56,494 nt of DNA from the NCBI RefSeq assembly GCF_000372725.1, contig NW_005198467.1:511619-568112 (forward strand). Reading direction: 5' to 3'. A program made the translations under genes and the position numbers. The stretch comes from Emiliania huxleyi CCMP1516. Its lineage: Eukaryota; Haptophyta; Isochrysidales; Noelaerhabdaceae. The notes beneath the pieces are model-generated. The model was given only the letters and a program-made list of their open reading frames with translations. It did no database searches and had not been told where the DNA came from. This document shows positions 30,867 to 40,370 of the stretch, piece by piece; the first letter of the stretch is position 1, and each line of letters starts with the position of its first letter.

Positions 30867-31064
30867 CTGTCCAGCACCTCCAACATCAGGCTTCCCTGAG
30901 CGTCACAGCTCGGTGATCGCGCCGGCCGGACACCACTGTAACGTCCGTTCCGGGCATTTGAACGCGACTTTCGGGGGCAAAGTCATGGGCTCTATGGCTC
31001 AGACTGGACTCCTCTTGGTCCCTTCTCGCTTCTGATGCCCTAGGCCACACCTGGGTGGGCCTTA

Positions 31065-31544
31065 CCGTCGGGTACTTATTTTAAGACGAGGTAAACAGCA
31101 ATAGATCCGGCCCTCAAGCGGCCTAATCGATACCCAGCCCTCACGGAATCGGTCCCTCGTTGTACAGCAATCGATCCTTTTGCAGTGCCCGTCCTGCCAA
31201 ACTTGCCGAGAATCGGTCCCCCACCCAGGTCACCTGTGGCGCGAAGCTCATGTCTCCCGCCCTCGGCGCGCCGACCGCGCAGCGGCGGCAGACCACCCTC
31301 CGTCCGGTTCGAGGGGCGCCTGGGGCTGAGCGGGCTGCCTCCGCCAGAGTTTGGCTCGCCCACCGGCTGGCTGTCACCCTGCCACGGGTCGCAAGCCCTC
31401 TGCCGGCCGGAGCGCAGGCTGCGCAGGCTTCCAGCAATTGGTCCCTTGGCAAGCGCGAATCGGTCCCCCTGGCTCCAGGAACTGATCCGGCACTGCACCC
31501 GGATCTATTGCTGTTTACCTCGTCTTAAAATAAGTACCCGACGG
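31065..31544. mobile_element. MITE, 480 bp, perfect 46-bp terminal inverted repeats, TA target
   Basis: 31065-31110 and 31499-31544 are exact reverse complements (46 of 46; ends CCGTCGGGTACTTATTTTAA). Each end is flanked by TA (31063-31064 and 31545-31546), as expected for a Tc1/mariner-type target duplication; superfamily is inference. The subterminal DNA carries several copies of an AATCGGTCC-like word, some in inverted orientation, which could be transposase-binding sites. No transposase, so it is non-autonomous. Confidence 0.9.
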
Positions 31545-31616
31545 TACCTGGGGCGCTAGGGGGCGGGCAGGGTTTGCCCCCCCAAACTGGCCCGAAGAAT
31601 CTTACCTTGTTTTGTT

Positions 31617-31745
31617 TTCTTGCTGAGTTTGGTGGGAAGGGGCTTGAGGGGCGGCCGCAACAACGATTTGCGGGAAGAAATCGCTCGCATCCGCGCGAGG
31701 CGCTCCCGCGTTGTCCCCGCCCTCGCGCCTCGGCCTTGCTGATCG
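31617..31745. repeat. Dispersed repeat R3, copy 2
   Basis: Close copy of 17382-17515; its 3' half runs into the segmental duplication that begins at 31700. Confidence 0.75.
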
Positions 31746-33389
31746 CAAGGACCATCAGCGCGGCCCATACCACATTCCGGGAAAGTTGGAACCCAGACGC
31801 CAGCTCGAATGGCCGGATGCGTCGTGGCAGACCTCCTCTCGGTCACGGTCCCGCACGGTTGCGGCCCGGGGCAGACTCTCCGGCTCTCCACTCCGGCGGG
31901 GATGCTGCGCGCCATCGTCCCTCCCGGCTACTTCCCGGGCTCTGTCTTCAACGTCCGGCCGCCGCCCCAGCCGCCGCCCGCCGCGCCGCTTGGTGCTGCG
32001 CCCGCTCCGCCGGCAGGGGATCCACCTCCTTCGGCCCTGGCCAGCGCAGTCGTCGCGGCCTTGGCGGGCGAGATAGACCCGGCTCTGTCCAGAGTTGCCG
32101 AAGTGTCAAGGGCGGCGTCGGCGAGGGCGGCGGCAAGGGCGGCGGCGAGGGCGGCGGCGAGGGTGGCGGCGGCGACGGCAGCGGCAAGGGCGGCGGCCAG
32201 CGGCGAGGCGGCCGTGCCCGTGCCTGGCAGTCGGGCCGCTAGGAAAGCAGCGGCGGCGAAGCTTGCACGGCAGAGTCACAAAAAAGCGCTCGCAGACCTT
32301 GCGGCCACGATCTCGGCGAGACGACGGCGCGTGAACGTGCTCAAGTGCAGGAAAAAGGACTATGCGGCAGCGGCTGCCGCACACTTGGTCCGTGGGTTTC
32401 AGGAACATTTGGATCCCGGCCGCTGGAGGATGCTAACGACGTGGCTCGAGCGCTCACCGACGCTAGCAGCAGCTCTGCAAGCGGCGACAGGCGACTTGGT
32501 GGATGGCGAGGACGGCAGTGAGGCGGAGGCGGCGGAGGCGGTGGCAGGCCTAGCGCGTGCTCCGGCGCAAGCGCTGGGGCGGGCACCGCTCGTGGAGGGC
32601 GGCGGGAAGGGGAACGGCGTGGTGGTATCCGTCGCCGCAACCGTCGTGGATGACGACGCGTCGGACGCCGGCTCCTCGGGCAGCGCCGCGTGGGTCGACG
32701 CCGAGGCCATTGAGGTGGACGCCGACGAGGCAATCGGCGCGGCGGGCGGTGCGTCCGAGCTCTTCATCGCCGCCTCCGCCACGCCGCCGCCGCCCGCCGG
32801 CTGGGAGTGGCCGCGCAAAGGGGACGAGATTGAGGTGGATGAGGACGGACTGTCGACCGTGTGCCGCCGTGCGACCGTCACGGCCGTCATGGCGGATGGC
32901 TGGTTCCAGGCGGTGGCCCGCTCGCCGTCCGATGAGGCAGTCTGTCACTGGTTCACGTGGCGCGAAGAGGGCACCGACTGGCGGCGTGCGGCGCCCTCTC
33001 CTCTGGCGACGTCTGCACCGCTCAGCGCGCCACGAGGGCGGCTCTGCGGCAACACGCACGAGCGCGTCGGCGGCGCCTTTGGGTGCATTCTGCCGGCAGG
33101 CCATGCCGGGCCGCATGACTACGCGCCGCGGAGAGAGCGGCGCTCCGCAAAGCGGCCGCTCGATGCATCGGCGACAGCCGGCCCGGCGTGCCGGCGAGCC
33201 TTGCATCTGGCTGTGGTGTCTGAAACCGCACTTGTCTCGATGCATCGGCGTGTGGTGCCTCAGTGGGAGCCCCGAGCGGTGGCGACGGAGGCGGAGGCTG
33301 CGGTGGGGGCTGCGGTGGAGGGGGCGGAGGCACTGCGTGGCGACGACGAGGTGGAGGTGGAGGTGGAGCAGGAGTCGGAGTCCGAGGTT
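31700..33389. repeat. Segmental duplication, copy 1 (1.7 kb)
   Basis: Nearly identical to 36661-38332. I count about five substitutions plus one 18-bp deletion in copy 2, at a repeated AGCGC. Homology starts at 'gcgctcccgcgttg' and ends after 'gagtccgRGGTTG'. Confidence 0.95.
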
Positions 33390-33482
33390 GCCATCGAAGC
33401 TGATCGTGCGCCGCGTGGGCCAGTCGACGGGCTGTCAGATCAACTTTCCGCAGTCGCACGCCGAACTCCTCAGCAAAGCTAG
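31809..33482 (+). CDS. Duplicated family protein with Tudor-like module, copy 1
   Basis: A 557-aa ORF. Residues 8-48 carry a VTVPHGCGPGQTLRL...VPPGYFPGSVF repeat-like module that I associate with haptophyte and diatom proteins. A long Ala/Arg helix and low-complexity acidic segments follow. At about 336-396 is a compact beta-rich module (GWEWPRKGDEIEVDEDG, VTAVMADGWFQA, HWFTWREEGTDWRR) reminiscent of Tudor/PWWP-type barrels. Then comes a possible zinc-binding motif (LCGNTHE...FGCILPAGHAGPHD). A chromatin role is only an inference. The last ~30 residues differ from copy 2 because homology ends at 33390, where the frame enters another gene's sequence out of frame. Confidence 0.6.
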   Translation: MAGCVVADLLSVTVPHGCGPGQTLRLSTPAGMLRAIVPPGYFPGSVFNVRPPPQPPPAAPLGAAPAPPAGDPPPSALASAVVAALAGEIDPALSRVAEVSRAASARAAARAAARAAARVAAATAAARAAASGEAAVPVPGSRAARKAAAAKLARQSHKKALADLAATISARRRRVNVLKCRKKDYAAAAAAHLVRGFQEHLDPGRWRMLTTWLERSPTLAAALQAATGDLVDGEDGSEAEAAEAVAGLARAPAQALGRAPLVEGGGKGNGVVVSVAATVVDDDASDAGSSGSAAWVDAEAIEVDADEAIGAAGGASELFIAASATPPPPAGWEWPRKGDEIEVDEDGLSTVCRRATVTAVMADGWFQAVARSPSDEAVCHWFTWREEGTDWRRAAPSPLATSAPLSAPRGRLCGNTHERVGGAFGCILPAGHAGPHDYAPRRERRSAKRPLDASATAGPACRRALHLAVVSETALVSMHRRVVPQWEPRAVATEAEAAVGAAVEGAEALRGDDEVEVEVEQESESEVAIEADRAPRGPVDGLSDQLSAVARRTPQQS

Positions 33483-33936
33483 CGATAAGCTGCAGCTTAC
33501 GACGCCGGCGACGCTCTGCTTCACTGAGACGGGCGATTTGGTCCTCGCCGATGACTTTGAGACCATTGAGAGCGGTGACACGACCTATGTCTCGTGCGGC
33601 GAGCCCTGGGTGCCGCCTGAGCAAGCCACACAGGGCTTTGCGAAGCGCAAGCACGGCCTGCTCAGTGAGCTCGCGCAGGACGGCAAAGTGAGCCTGCACG
33701 ATGCAGACGCAGCAATCCAAGACCGCATCAAGAATGAGGCGTCGCCCATCCTCAACAAGGCGTGCGATGCGACCAAGCACACCGTGCTGCTCCGCCTCGG
33801 CGACCAGGGATGCAAGTGGGGCTACGAAGCGATGGAGAGCGCAGTCTCCCCCGCGTTCGACTCGCTGCTCGAAACCGAGCCGCTGTTCAAAGATGTGCTC
33901 GCTGAGGCGGTGCCGTGGGGCGGGGTTGTGGAGTAG
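33391..33936 (+). pseudogene. Beta-grasp (KHA/doublecortin-like) protein lacking its start codon
   Basis: An open frame of 181 residues reads PSKLIVRRVG, then FPQSHAELLSKASDKLQL, then LVLADDFETIESGDTTYVS. This is the pattern of ubiquitin-like beta-grasp domains of the KHA or doublecortin type. A charged helical C-terminus ends PWGGVVE. The codon just before PSKL is TTG (33388-33390), where homology to the segmental duplication ends. An original ATG there would give MPSKLIVRRVG. The duplicated segment therefore seems joined exactly at this gene's start codon. It remains open in a longer out-of-phase frame from 32557, so a fusion product cannot be excluded. Confidence 0.55.
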
Positions 33937-34728
33937 AATTCGCGGAGTCACACACCTTCTTTTTTGGCGCGTGCTAGCACAATCACAGGCACACCACTAA
34001 GAACGGCAATGCTAAGAACGGCAATGCACTTAGCTCCGTGCACAATGCCGCTCTCCCCGCACGCTAGCTCGTTCACCGTCTGCCACGCCTCGAAAAAAGA
34101 AAAAATAACAGTAAGAAAAAGACCAAGAAAAAGAATTCGCGCTGCCACACCTCCGCGGCCTTTTTTTACTGTTTTCTTGCTGAGTTTGGTGGGAAGGGGC
34201 TTGAGGGGGCGGCCGCAACACGATTTGCGCGATGAAATCGCACGCCACCGCGCTCGAGCGAGATTCAATCTCTCTCCGCGCTCGAGTTGCTTTTACGTGA
34301 CGTAATACTAGGCACTCTGCCGCAGCGCCTAATACCCCGGTGGACCACGCGTCGCCTTATGCGTTCGTAGGTCGCTTCGCATCTCCTCCACCGCTGGCAG
34401 CGCACCGCTGCATCTTGGAGCACTTGGAGTGCAGTCATTAACCTCACATCCAGGGCCGGAGAGCTGAGAAGCGCACCCAGCGAGCCGGATGATCGGCATC
34501 GGGCTACGGGCTAGAGAGCCCTGACCCCTAGCTAGGGGGGGTGCGCATTCGCAGGGCAAGGGCCTTAAAGTAAACACGGGTCTCCGAGGGTTAGCTCCGC
34601 GCTCCAGGTTTCCCCTAGCAGCAGAACGCCCCCTCTACTCGGAGCTAGTAAACACTCGACACGGACTCGACGCCCATCCACACCCGGCACCTCACCACAC
34701 CGGGCCCCTCTTCGAGGTCTCCCAACTT
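33937..34728. repeat. Mosaic of dispersed repeats, no gene
   Basis: In order: the 'gcacaatgccgctctcccc' family (33980-34070), the 5' part of R3 (34169-34262), a block at 34287-34345 matching the 18917-19102 region in reverse, and R2 (34408-34612). No coding frame of protein-like composition. Confidence 0.7.
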
Positions 34729-36622
34729 TCACTCCGGGGCGTCTTCCCCCACCTCTCGGTCCTTCCTCCTGGCCGCATCCCGATAGTTGTGCGATGGGCG
34801 CGGGGCCCGACCTCCCCTCCTAGCCTTTTTCGGCTGCGGCCCCGCCGCCGTCTCGTCTTCTCTGCCTGATCCTGTTGACTCCGCCTCCGGCGATCCCACG
34901 CCCGACTCCCCGGGTGAGGGCGGCGGCATCACTCGTCGCCACTCCTCTCCGGGAGGTCGGGCCGGCTCTCCCCGGTCAGCGAGTCGCGCCCGCACCCGTG
35001 GCCTCTCTATCGTTCTCGGCTCGCCCTCCCCTTCCTCCTGCTCCTCACTAAACTCGGGAAGGCGCGGTCCCTTTTGTCGTGAGTCACGGCGGTCTATCCA
35101 ACGCCGCGACGGGTCTACCCCTGGCGGGCTCACACGGCCCGGTTCCACTCGCAGAGGCCGAGTCAGCTCGACTCTCACCTCCTCCGAGAGTTGACCCCAA
35201 GCCCCCCCCGGGGCCCTCCGGCCACGGCCCTCCGGTTCGCCGGCGGGTCCGTTATCGTATTGCGGCGACTCCCCTCCCCCAGCTCCTCCTCTCGGGTACT
35301 CCAGCCTCCGGTGGGGCGGCTCCGGATCCCTCTGATTATTCCGAGTGGGGCCACACGGTGGCGGCTCCGCCGGCGGCGGGGGTGGAGGCGGAGGCGGGGG
35401 TGGCGGGCACGGTGGCGGCCCTCGCGGCCAACGCGCCTGGTGTGGAGCCGCTGGGGCGGCCCCACGATCCTGCAGCCGTTCCAGCGGCGGGGGCGGAAGT
35501 GGCAGCGTGGGTGGCGGAAACAGTGGCGGCACTGGCGGCCGCACCGCCTGGTATGGGGCCTCAGAGTTGGCCCCTCGACCCAGCGGTTGCTCCAGCGGCG
35601 GGGGCGGAGGCGGTGGTGGTGGGGGTGGACCTGGTGGCGGAGCCAGCCGCCCCAACTCCACGAGCGGGGCTTCGGGGGCGGCCCCTTGCCCCCGCGGCCG
35701 TTCCAGCCGTGGTTCCACGCGTCGGCCGTCCACCCCGCTCGTGGGGGGGGGCCTAGCTCTCGTCTCCCCTCGGGGAGGGGGGGGGGGCAGGGCCCGGATT
35801 CGTCGACGGCCCCGCCTCTCCCCCCTCCCGCTCCGCATCAGGCCGCAGACTGCGCAGTAGTCGCGTCGCCTCCCCCCTCGCCCGGTCCTTCTCGATTCGG
35901 TCCCGCACCGCCCGGATATCAAAGGCCGAGTTGTGTTCGGACAGTGGGCCCGCCGATGCCACACGCCTCTTCACACAGCAGGCGTACGCCTTCAGCGCCT
36001 GTCTCCCCGACGACGTCGGTCCTGGTGCAATATCGTTGACGAGGTAGTCCTCCCCTTCCCACCGGAAAACCTGTCCAAGAAGATCTGTCGAGCCGACCAG
36101 TCGTTTAGCCAGGCCCCGCACCTCTCGTGCCTGTACTGGCCTGAGCACGCCGGTGCTGGCCGCGAACGACAGACCGATCGCCCTAAGTTCCGCCAGGACT
36201 GCCTTCTCGCCCGCCACCGCGGCCTCTTGATCCCTCTCGGCTTCTCGGATCGCATCCCGTCGTTGTCTCACCCTGTCTGCTGCCGGCACGAACCTCACCG
36301 GGCTGTCTCGTGTCCTTTGTGGCAGAGTCCGTGTCGGGGAAGGCCGACCCGCAGGTGCGGCCCCGGCTCGGGATGCGCTCGCCTGTTGCGGCGGCTGTCC
36401 CCCCCTCGCCGCCAACCCGCCTCCTTTCCTCCTCTTCTCACGGACCACAGGGGCTGCGCAACAAAAGCACACGAACACTCCCTGTCCCTGCATGGCGTGG
36501 CGCAGGCGCACCCTCATCCCCTCCTCCGCTCCTCCTTCCACCCGCTCAGAGATTCGTTCCAGGATGGCGCTAACCACCTCTTCGGCCACTTTCGCAGCCG
36601 CAAGTCCGTCTTTCGGCTTCAC
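34729..36622 (-). CDS. Proline-rich ORF pair, probably one frameshifted gene
   Basis: Two overlapping frames, 36622-35753 and 35964-34729. The first has a plausible structured body (VRQRRDAIREAERDQEAAVA, SFAASTGVLRPVQAREVRGL, QVFRWEGEDYLVNDIAPGP) and becomes Pro-rich near its stop. The second continues Pro-rich, then charged, ending with a basic cluster (PKKARRGGRAPRPSHNYRD). The switch falls at a homopolymer run (sense C-run at about 35790-35765), so a single indel, biological or from sequencing, would join them. The first frame begins at a GTG just 38 bp from the segmental-duplication boundary, so its true 5' end is probably lost. It may be a retroelement structural ORF; I recognise no domain. 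Confidence 0.4.
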
Positions 36623-36660
36623 GTGGAACAGTGTGCATCAAAAAGAAATCGATCGCCCGC

Positions 36661-38332
36661 GCGCTCCCGCGTTGTCCCCGCCCTCGCGCCTCGGCCTTGC
36701 TGATCGCAAGGACCATCAGCGCGGCCCATACCACATTCCGGAAAAGTTGGAACCCAGACGCCAGCTCGAATGGCCGGATGCGTCGTGGCAGACCTCCTCT
36801 CGGTCACGGTCCCGCACGGTTGCGGCCCGGGGCAGACTCTCCGGCTCTCCACTCCGGCGGGGATGCTGCGCGCCATCGTCCCTCCCGGCTACTTCCCGGG
36901 CTCTGTCTTCAACGTCCGGCCGCCGCCCCAGCCGCCGCCCGCCGCGCCGCTTGGTGCTGCGCCCGCTCCGCCGGCAGGGGATCCACCTCCTTCGGCCCTG
37001 GCCAGCGCAGTCGTCGCGGCCTTGGCGGGCGAGATAGACCCGGCTCTGTCCAGAGTTGCCGAAGTGTCAAGGGCGGCGTCGGCGAGGGCGGCGGCAAGGG
37101 CGGCGGCGAGGGCGGCGGCGAGGGTGGCGGCGGCGACGGCAGCGGCAAGGGCGGCGGCCAGCGGCGAGGCGGCCGTGCCCGTGCCTGGCAGTCGGGCCGC
37201 TAGGAAAGCAGCGGCGGCGAAGCTTGCACGGCAGAGTCACAAAAAAGCGCTCGCAGACCTTGCGGCCACGATCTCGGCGAGACGACGGCGCGTGAACGTG
37301 CTCAAGTGCAGGAAAAAGGACTATGCGGCAGCGGCTGCCGCACACTTGGTCCGTGGGTTTCAGGCACATTTGGATCCCGGCCGCTGGAGGATGCTAACGA
37401 CGTGGCTCGAGCGCTCACCGACGCTAGCAGCAGCTCTGCAAGCGGCGACAGGCGACTCGGTGGATGGCGAGGACGGCAGTGAGGCGGAGGCGGCGGAGGC
37501 GGCGGCAGGCCTAGCGCTGGGGCGGGCACCGCTCGTGGAGGGCGGCGGGAAGGGGAACGGCGTGGTGGTATCCGTCGCCGCAACCGTCGTTGATGACGAC
37601 GCGTCGGACGCCGGCTCCTCGGGCAGCGCCGCGTGGGTCGACGCCGAGGCCATTGAGGTGGACGCCGACGAGGCAATCGGCGCGGCGGGCGGTGCGTCCG
37701 AGCTCTTCATCGCCGCCTCCGCCACGCCGCCGCCGCCCGCCGGCTGGGAGTGGCCGCGCAAAGGGGACGAGATTGAGGTGGATGAGGACGGACTGTCGAC
37801 CGTGTGCCGCCGTGCGACCGTCACGGCCGTCATGGCGGATGGCTGGTTCCAGGCGGTGGCCCGCTCGCCGTCCGATGAGGCAGTCTGTCACTGGTTCACG
37901 TGGCGCGAAGAGGGCACCGACTGGCGGCGTGCGGCGCCCTCTCCTCTGGCGACGTCTGCACCGCTCAGCGCGCCACGAGGGCGGCTCTGCGGCAACACGC
38001 ACGAGCGCGTCGGCGGCGCCTTTGGGTGCATTCTGCCGGCAGGCCATGCCGGGCCGCATGACTACGCGCCGCGGAGAGAGCGGCGCTCCGCAAAGCGGCC
38101 GCTCGATGCATCGGCGACAGCCGGCCCGGCGTGCCGGCGAGCCTTGCATCTGGCTGTGGTGTCTGAAACCGCACTTGTCTCGATGCATCGGCGTGTGGTG
38201 CCTCAGTGGGAGCCCCGAGCGGTGGCGACGGAGGCGGAGGCTGCGGTGGGGGCTGCGGTGGAGGGGGCGGAGGCACTGCGTGGCGACGACGAGGTGGAGG
38301 TGGAGGTGGAGCAGGAGTCGGAGTCCGGGGTT
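36661..38332. repeat. Segmental duplication, copy 2
   Basis: About 99.5% identical to 31700-33389. It differs by an 18-bp deletion near 37513 and a few substitutions, one synonymous. Same orientation, 4961 bp apart. Confidence 0.95.
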
Positions 38333-38458
38333 GGAGCGGAGGCTCCGAGCGACGACGATGAGGGTTGCGCCGCCACCTCGGGGGGTTCCTCGGCCACGCA
38401 TCCGGCTCCGACGGTGGCCACGGAGGCAGAGGGGCTCCAATTAAAATTCTCCCATTAG
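36770..38458 (+). CDS. Duplicated family protein with Tudor-like module, copy 2
   Basis: A 562-aa ORF sharing residues 1 to ~525 with the ORF at 31809. Differences seen: EHL to AHL, LVD to SVD, VAG to AAG, and loss of six residues (ARAPAQ). Its own C-terminus (GAEAPSDDDEGCAATSGG through QLKFSH) reads as a natural acidic continuation, so this copy is more likely to retain the ancestral 3' end. Function unknown, as for copy 1. Confidence 0.6.
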   Translation: MAGCVVADLLSVTVPHGCGPGQTLRLSTPAGMLRAIVPPGYFPGSVFNVRPPPQPPPAAPLGAAPAPPAGDPPPSALASAVVAALAGEIDPALSRVAEVSRAASARAAARAAARAAARVAAATAAARAAASGEAAVPVPGSRAARKAAAAKLARQSHKKALADLAATISARRRRVNVLKCRKKDYAAAAAAHLVRGFQAHLDPGRWRMLTTWLERSPTLAAALQAATGDSVDGEDGSEAEAAEAAAGLALGRAPLVEGGGKGNGVVVSVAATVVDDDASDAGSSGSAAWVDAEAIEVDADEAIGAAGGASELFIAASATPPPPAGWEWPRKGDEIEVDEDGLSTVCRRATVTAVMADGWFQAVARSPSDEAVCHWFTWREEGTDWRRAAPSPLATSAPLSAPRGRLCGNTHERVGGAFGCILPAGHAGPHDYAPRRERRSAKRPLDASATAGPACRRALHLAVVSETALVSMHRRVVPQWEPRAVATEAEAAVGAAVEGAEALRGDDEVEVEVEQESESGVGAEAPSDDDEGCAATSGGSSATHPAPTVATEAEGLQLKFSH

Positions 38459-38811
38459 GCTAAAAGTACACGTACACTGAGAGAGAGATTCGTTCATCGG
38501 CTTCTCCGACTGCGCTGAGTGGTAGGGCTAGGGGGCCCCCACGCGGCCCTCCACCCCCCACCCCCACGGGCACGGCGCACGCGCGGCCCGGGCCTCGAGA
38601 AAGCGCGCAAACGGTGGGGGCGGCCCAAAAAGCGCGGCAGCGCGTGCAGCGAGGGCGCAGGGGTGATCCGCTCCTTCATACTGGTTGCCCCTTCACCTAG
38701 ACGGCTCGAGGCAAAGAATTTCACAAAACACACCCTCGCAAAAACGGGTTTACTGCACACCTCGAGGGTGAGGGATTCAACCAGCCCAGTTTATTTTATT
38801 TTGTTTGTTTG

Positions 38812-39741
38812 CTACCTGCCGTCGCTGCCCGCCAGCAGGGCGTCGTTCTGACGCTGCAAGTCGTCCGCGTACAGGGACGGGGGCGGGCCGCCAAGCCCGC
38901 GGATGGCGTCGCCGATGGCGCGGTCCTGGCCGTCCAGTATCTGGCGCGCCTGGGCATCCAGCCCCAGCGGCACGAGGTCGCCCTTCGCGGCCCGCGCCGC
39001 AAAGCGAGCCGCTTCCCGCCGCTCGTCTGCTCCGAAGCAGTCGAAGGCGGCCGTGAGCTCGCGCTGAGCCGACACGAGCGCGCGGTGGACAAAGCGAAGC
39101 TCGTCGGGCGTCATCAGCGGCACGGGCTCGTTCAGAGCGTTCGTGCGGCGGCCGTCGAACGCACCGTACTCGAGGATCGCGGCGAGCCGCTCCTGCGCCT
39201 CCCTTGCGTGCTCCTCCGCCTCCGTCGCCGCGCAGCCGCGGCCGGCGCTGCACAGCTCGATGCGCCGAGCCTTGCGCGCGAGAGAGAGCGCGTCGCGCAC
39301 GCGCTCGCGCGGCGAGACGTCCGGCGCAAGAAGCCTTCTCACCTCGGCCCGCGCACCCGCGCCCTCCTCGGCGGTGACCGACGTCGCGGGAGGGGACCGA
39401 AGCAGGCCGGCAAAGAGGCGGCGGTCGACGTCGAGCACCATGGCACGCAGGTCGAGCACCGCCGTGAGCGCAAAGGCGGTCTCGAGATCGTATCCTTCTC
39501 GCGCGGAGGCGGGAGGCGAGGGAAGCAGGAGCGCCGGGAGCAGCGGCAACGCGGCGGCGGCGGCGGCACGGCGCGAGAGGAAGGCAGCGCGGTCTGACAA
39601 CGGCGGTGGCCGCCGCCTGCTGCGAGGGGAGTCAGTTATGGGTGCTGGACGACGTCCAATAGAGCGCGGCGGCAGCGGAGCAGACGTGCAGCCGCGGGAG
39701 AGGATGCACAGCAGAGGCGGCAGCAGCAGGCGGAGCGACAT
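38812..39741 (-). CDS. Plastid thylakoid-lumen protein precursor (unknown function)
   Basis: A 309-aa intronless ORF. Residues 1-20 (MSLRLLLPPLLCILSRGCTS) form a secretory signal. Next comes a basic Pro/Ser/Arg-rich stretch typical of a transit peptide. At 56-82 is a twin-Arg segment, hydrophobic run and A-x-A cleavage site (SRRAAAAAALPLLPALLLP...PPASA|R), typical of Tat-dependent lumen targeting. A signal peptide plus transit peptide fits a secondary red-lineage plastid. The mature part is helical (TAFALTAVLDLRAMVLDVDR, LSLARKARRIELCSAGRGC) and I cannot assign it. The length and helix content recall small lumenal PSII-type subunits, but no specific motif was found. Confidence 0.65.
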   Translation of the reverse strand: MSLRLLLPPLLCILSRGCTSAPLPPRSIGRRPAPITDSPRSRRRPPPLSDRAAFLSRRAAAAAALPLLPALLLPSPPASAREGYDLETAFALTAVLDLRAMVLDVDRRLFAGLLRSPPATSVTAEEGAGARAEVRRLLAPDVSPRERVRDALSLARKARRIELCSAGRGCAATEAEEHAREAQERLAAILEYGAFDGRRTNALNEPVPLMTPDELRFVHRALVSAQRELTAAFDCFGADERREAARFAARAAKGDLVPLGLDAQARQILDGQDRAIGDAIRGLGGPPPSLYADDLQRQNDALLAGSDGR

Positions 39742-40370
39742 ATGTTATGCGTGGGTGTCGCCTGTCGCCTAAGGGCGCAACAGGACCAGGCACACAATCA
39801 CTGCCTGCTCCCAGGTCAGGTCTGGGGGTTGCTTCACGCCGGCTCACCCGTGTGCGTGGTAACCCGCGCACGGGGAAGCTTCACGGGTTCGAGTCGTCAA
39901 ACAACATTAAGCAGCGGAGGTGTGCCGAGGGGGACCCAATAAGTCGTCGTCGCCATGGCGATGGCGCTAAGAGGTGCCTCTATTCTTTCCGTCCGTCCGC
40001 GCCGCCCCCGCAAGGCGATAGCCGATACACGCCGACGCGTACACGTACACGGACGGCAAGCCACCACATCGGACGGTGTTCCCGCAGCGAATCGATAGCG
40101 GAAGCACCGCCACGTGCACACACCAGTCCCGCTGCCTCACCCCGCCCCACCGTCACCCCACACACACGCACGCACAACGGGGGCTAGCACATACATGTCG
40201 TTCTTGCGACGCGTCCCTCATACTCATTGCACCGCTGCAGCGGCGGTCTTTCTAGTACGACGGCTTGGCTCATTCGCGCGCCGCCGCCTCCCGCTCCACT
40301 TCAGGACAAGCTGCGCCGTTCGGCGCTCTGGCCTCTCCACTCGGCGCGAGCAGGTGCTTCTTGGGGCCGT
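39742..40370. other. Intergenic, no gene recognised
   Basis: The divergent spacer upstream of the lumen-protein gene. The word 'cacgggttcgagtcgtc' at about 39885 resembles a tRNA T-arm, but no acceptor stem can be drawn. Long G-runs occur at 40410-40450. Confidence 0.5.

Noticed and set aside
31809..38458. Prokaryotic or viral origin of the window because of high GC and dense ORFs
   Set aside because: Dozens of spliceosomal introns, ARF-GEF, RCC1, CXXC and plastid-targeted proteins require a eukaryotic nuclear genome.
39832..39900. Possible tRNA, because of 'cacgggttcgagtcgtc'
   Set aside because: No acceptor stem, D-arm or anticodon stem can be drawn around the T-loop-like word.
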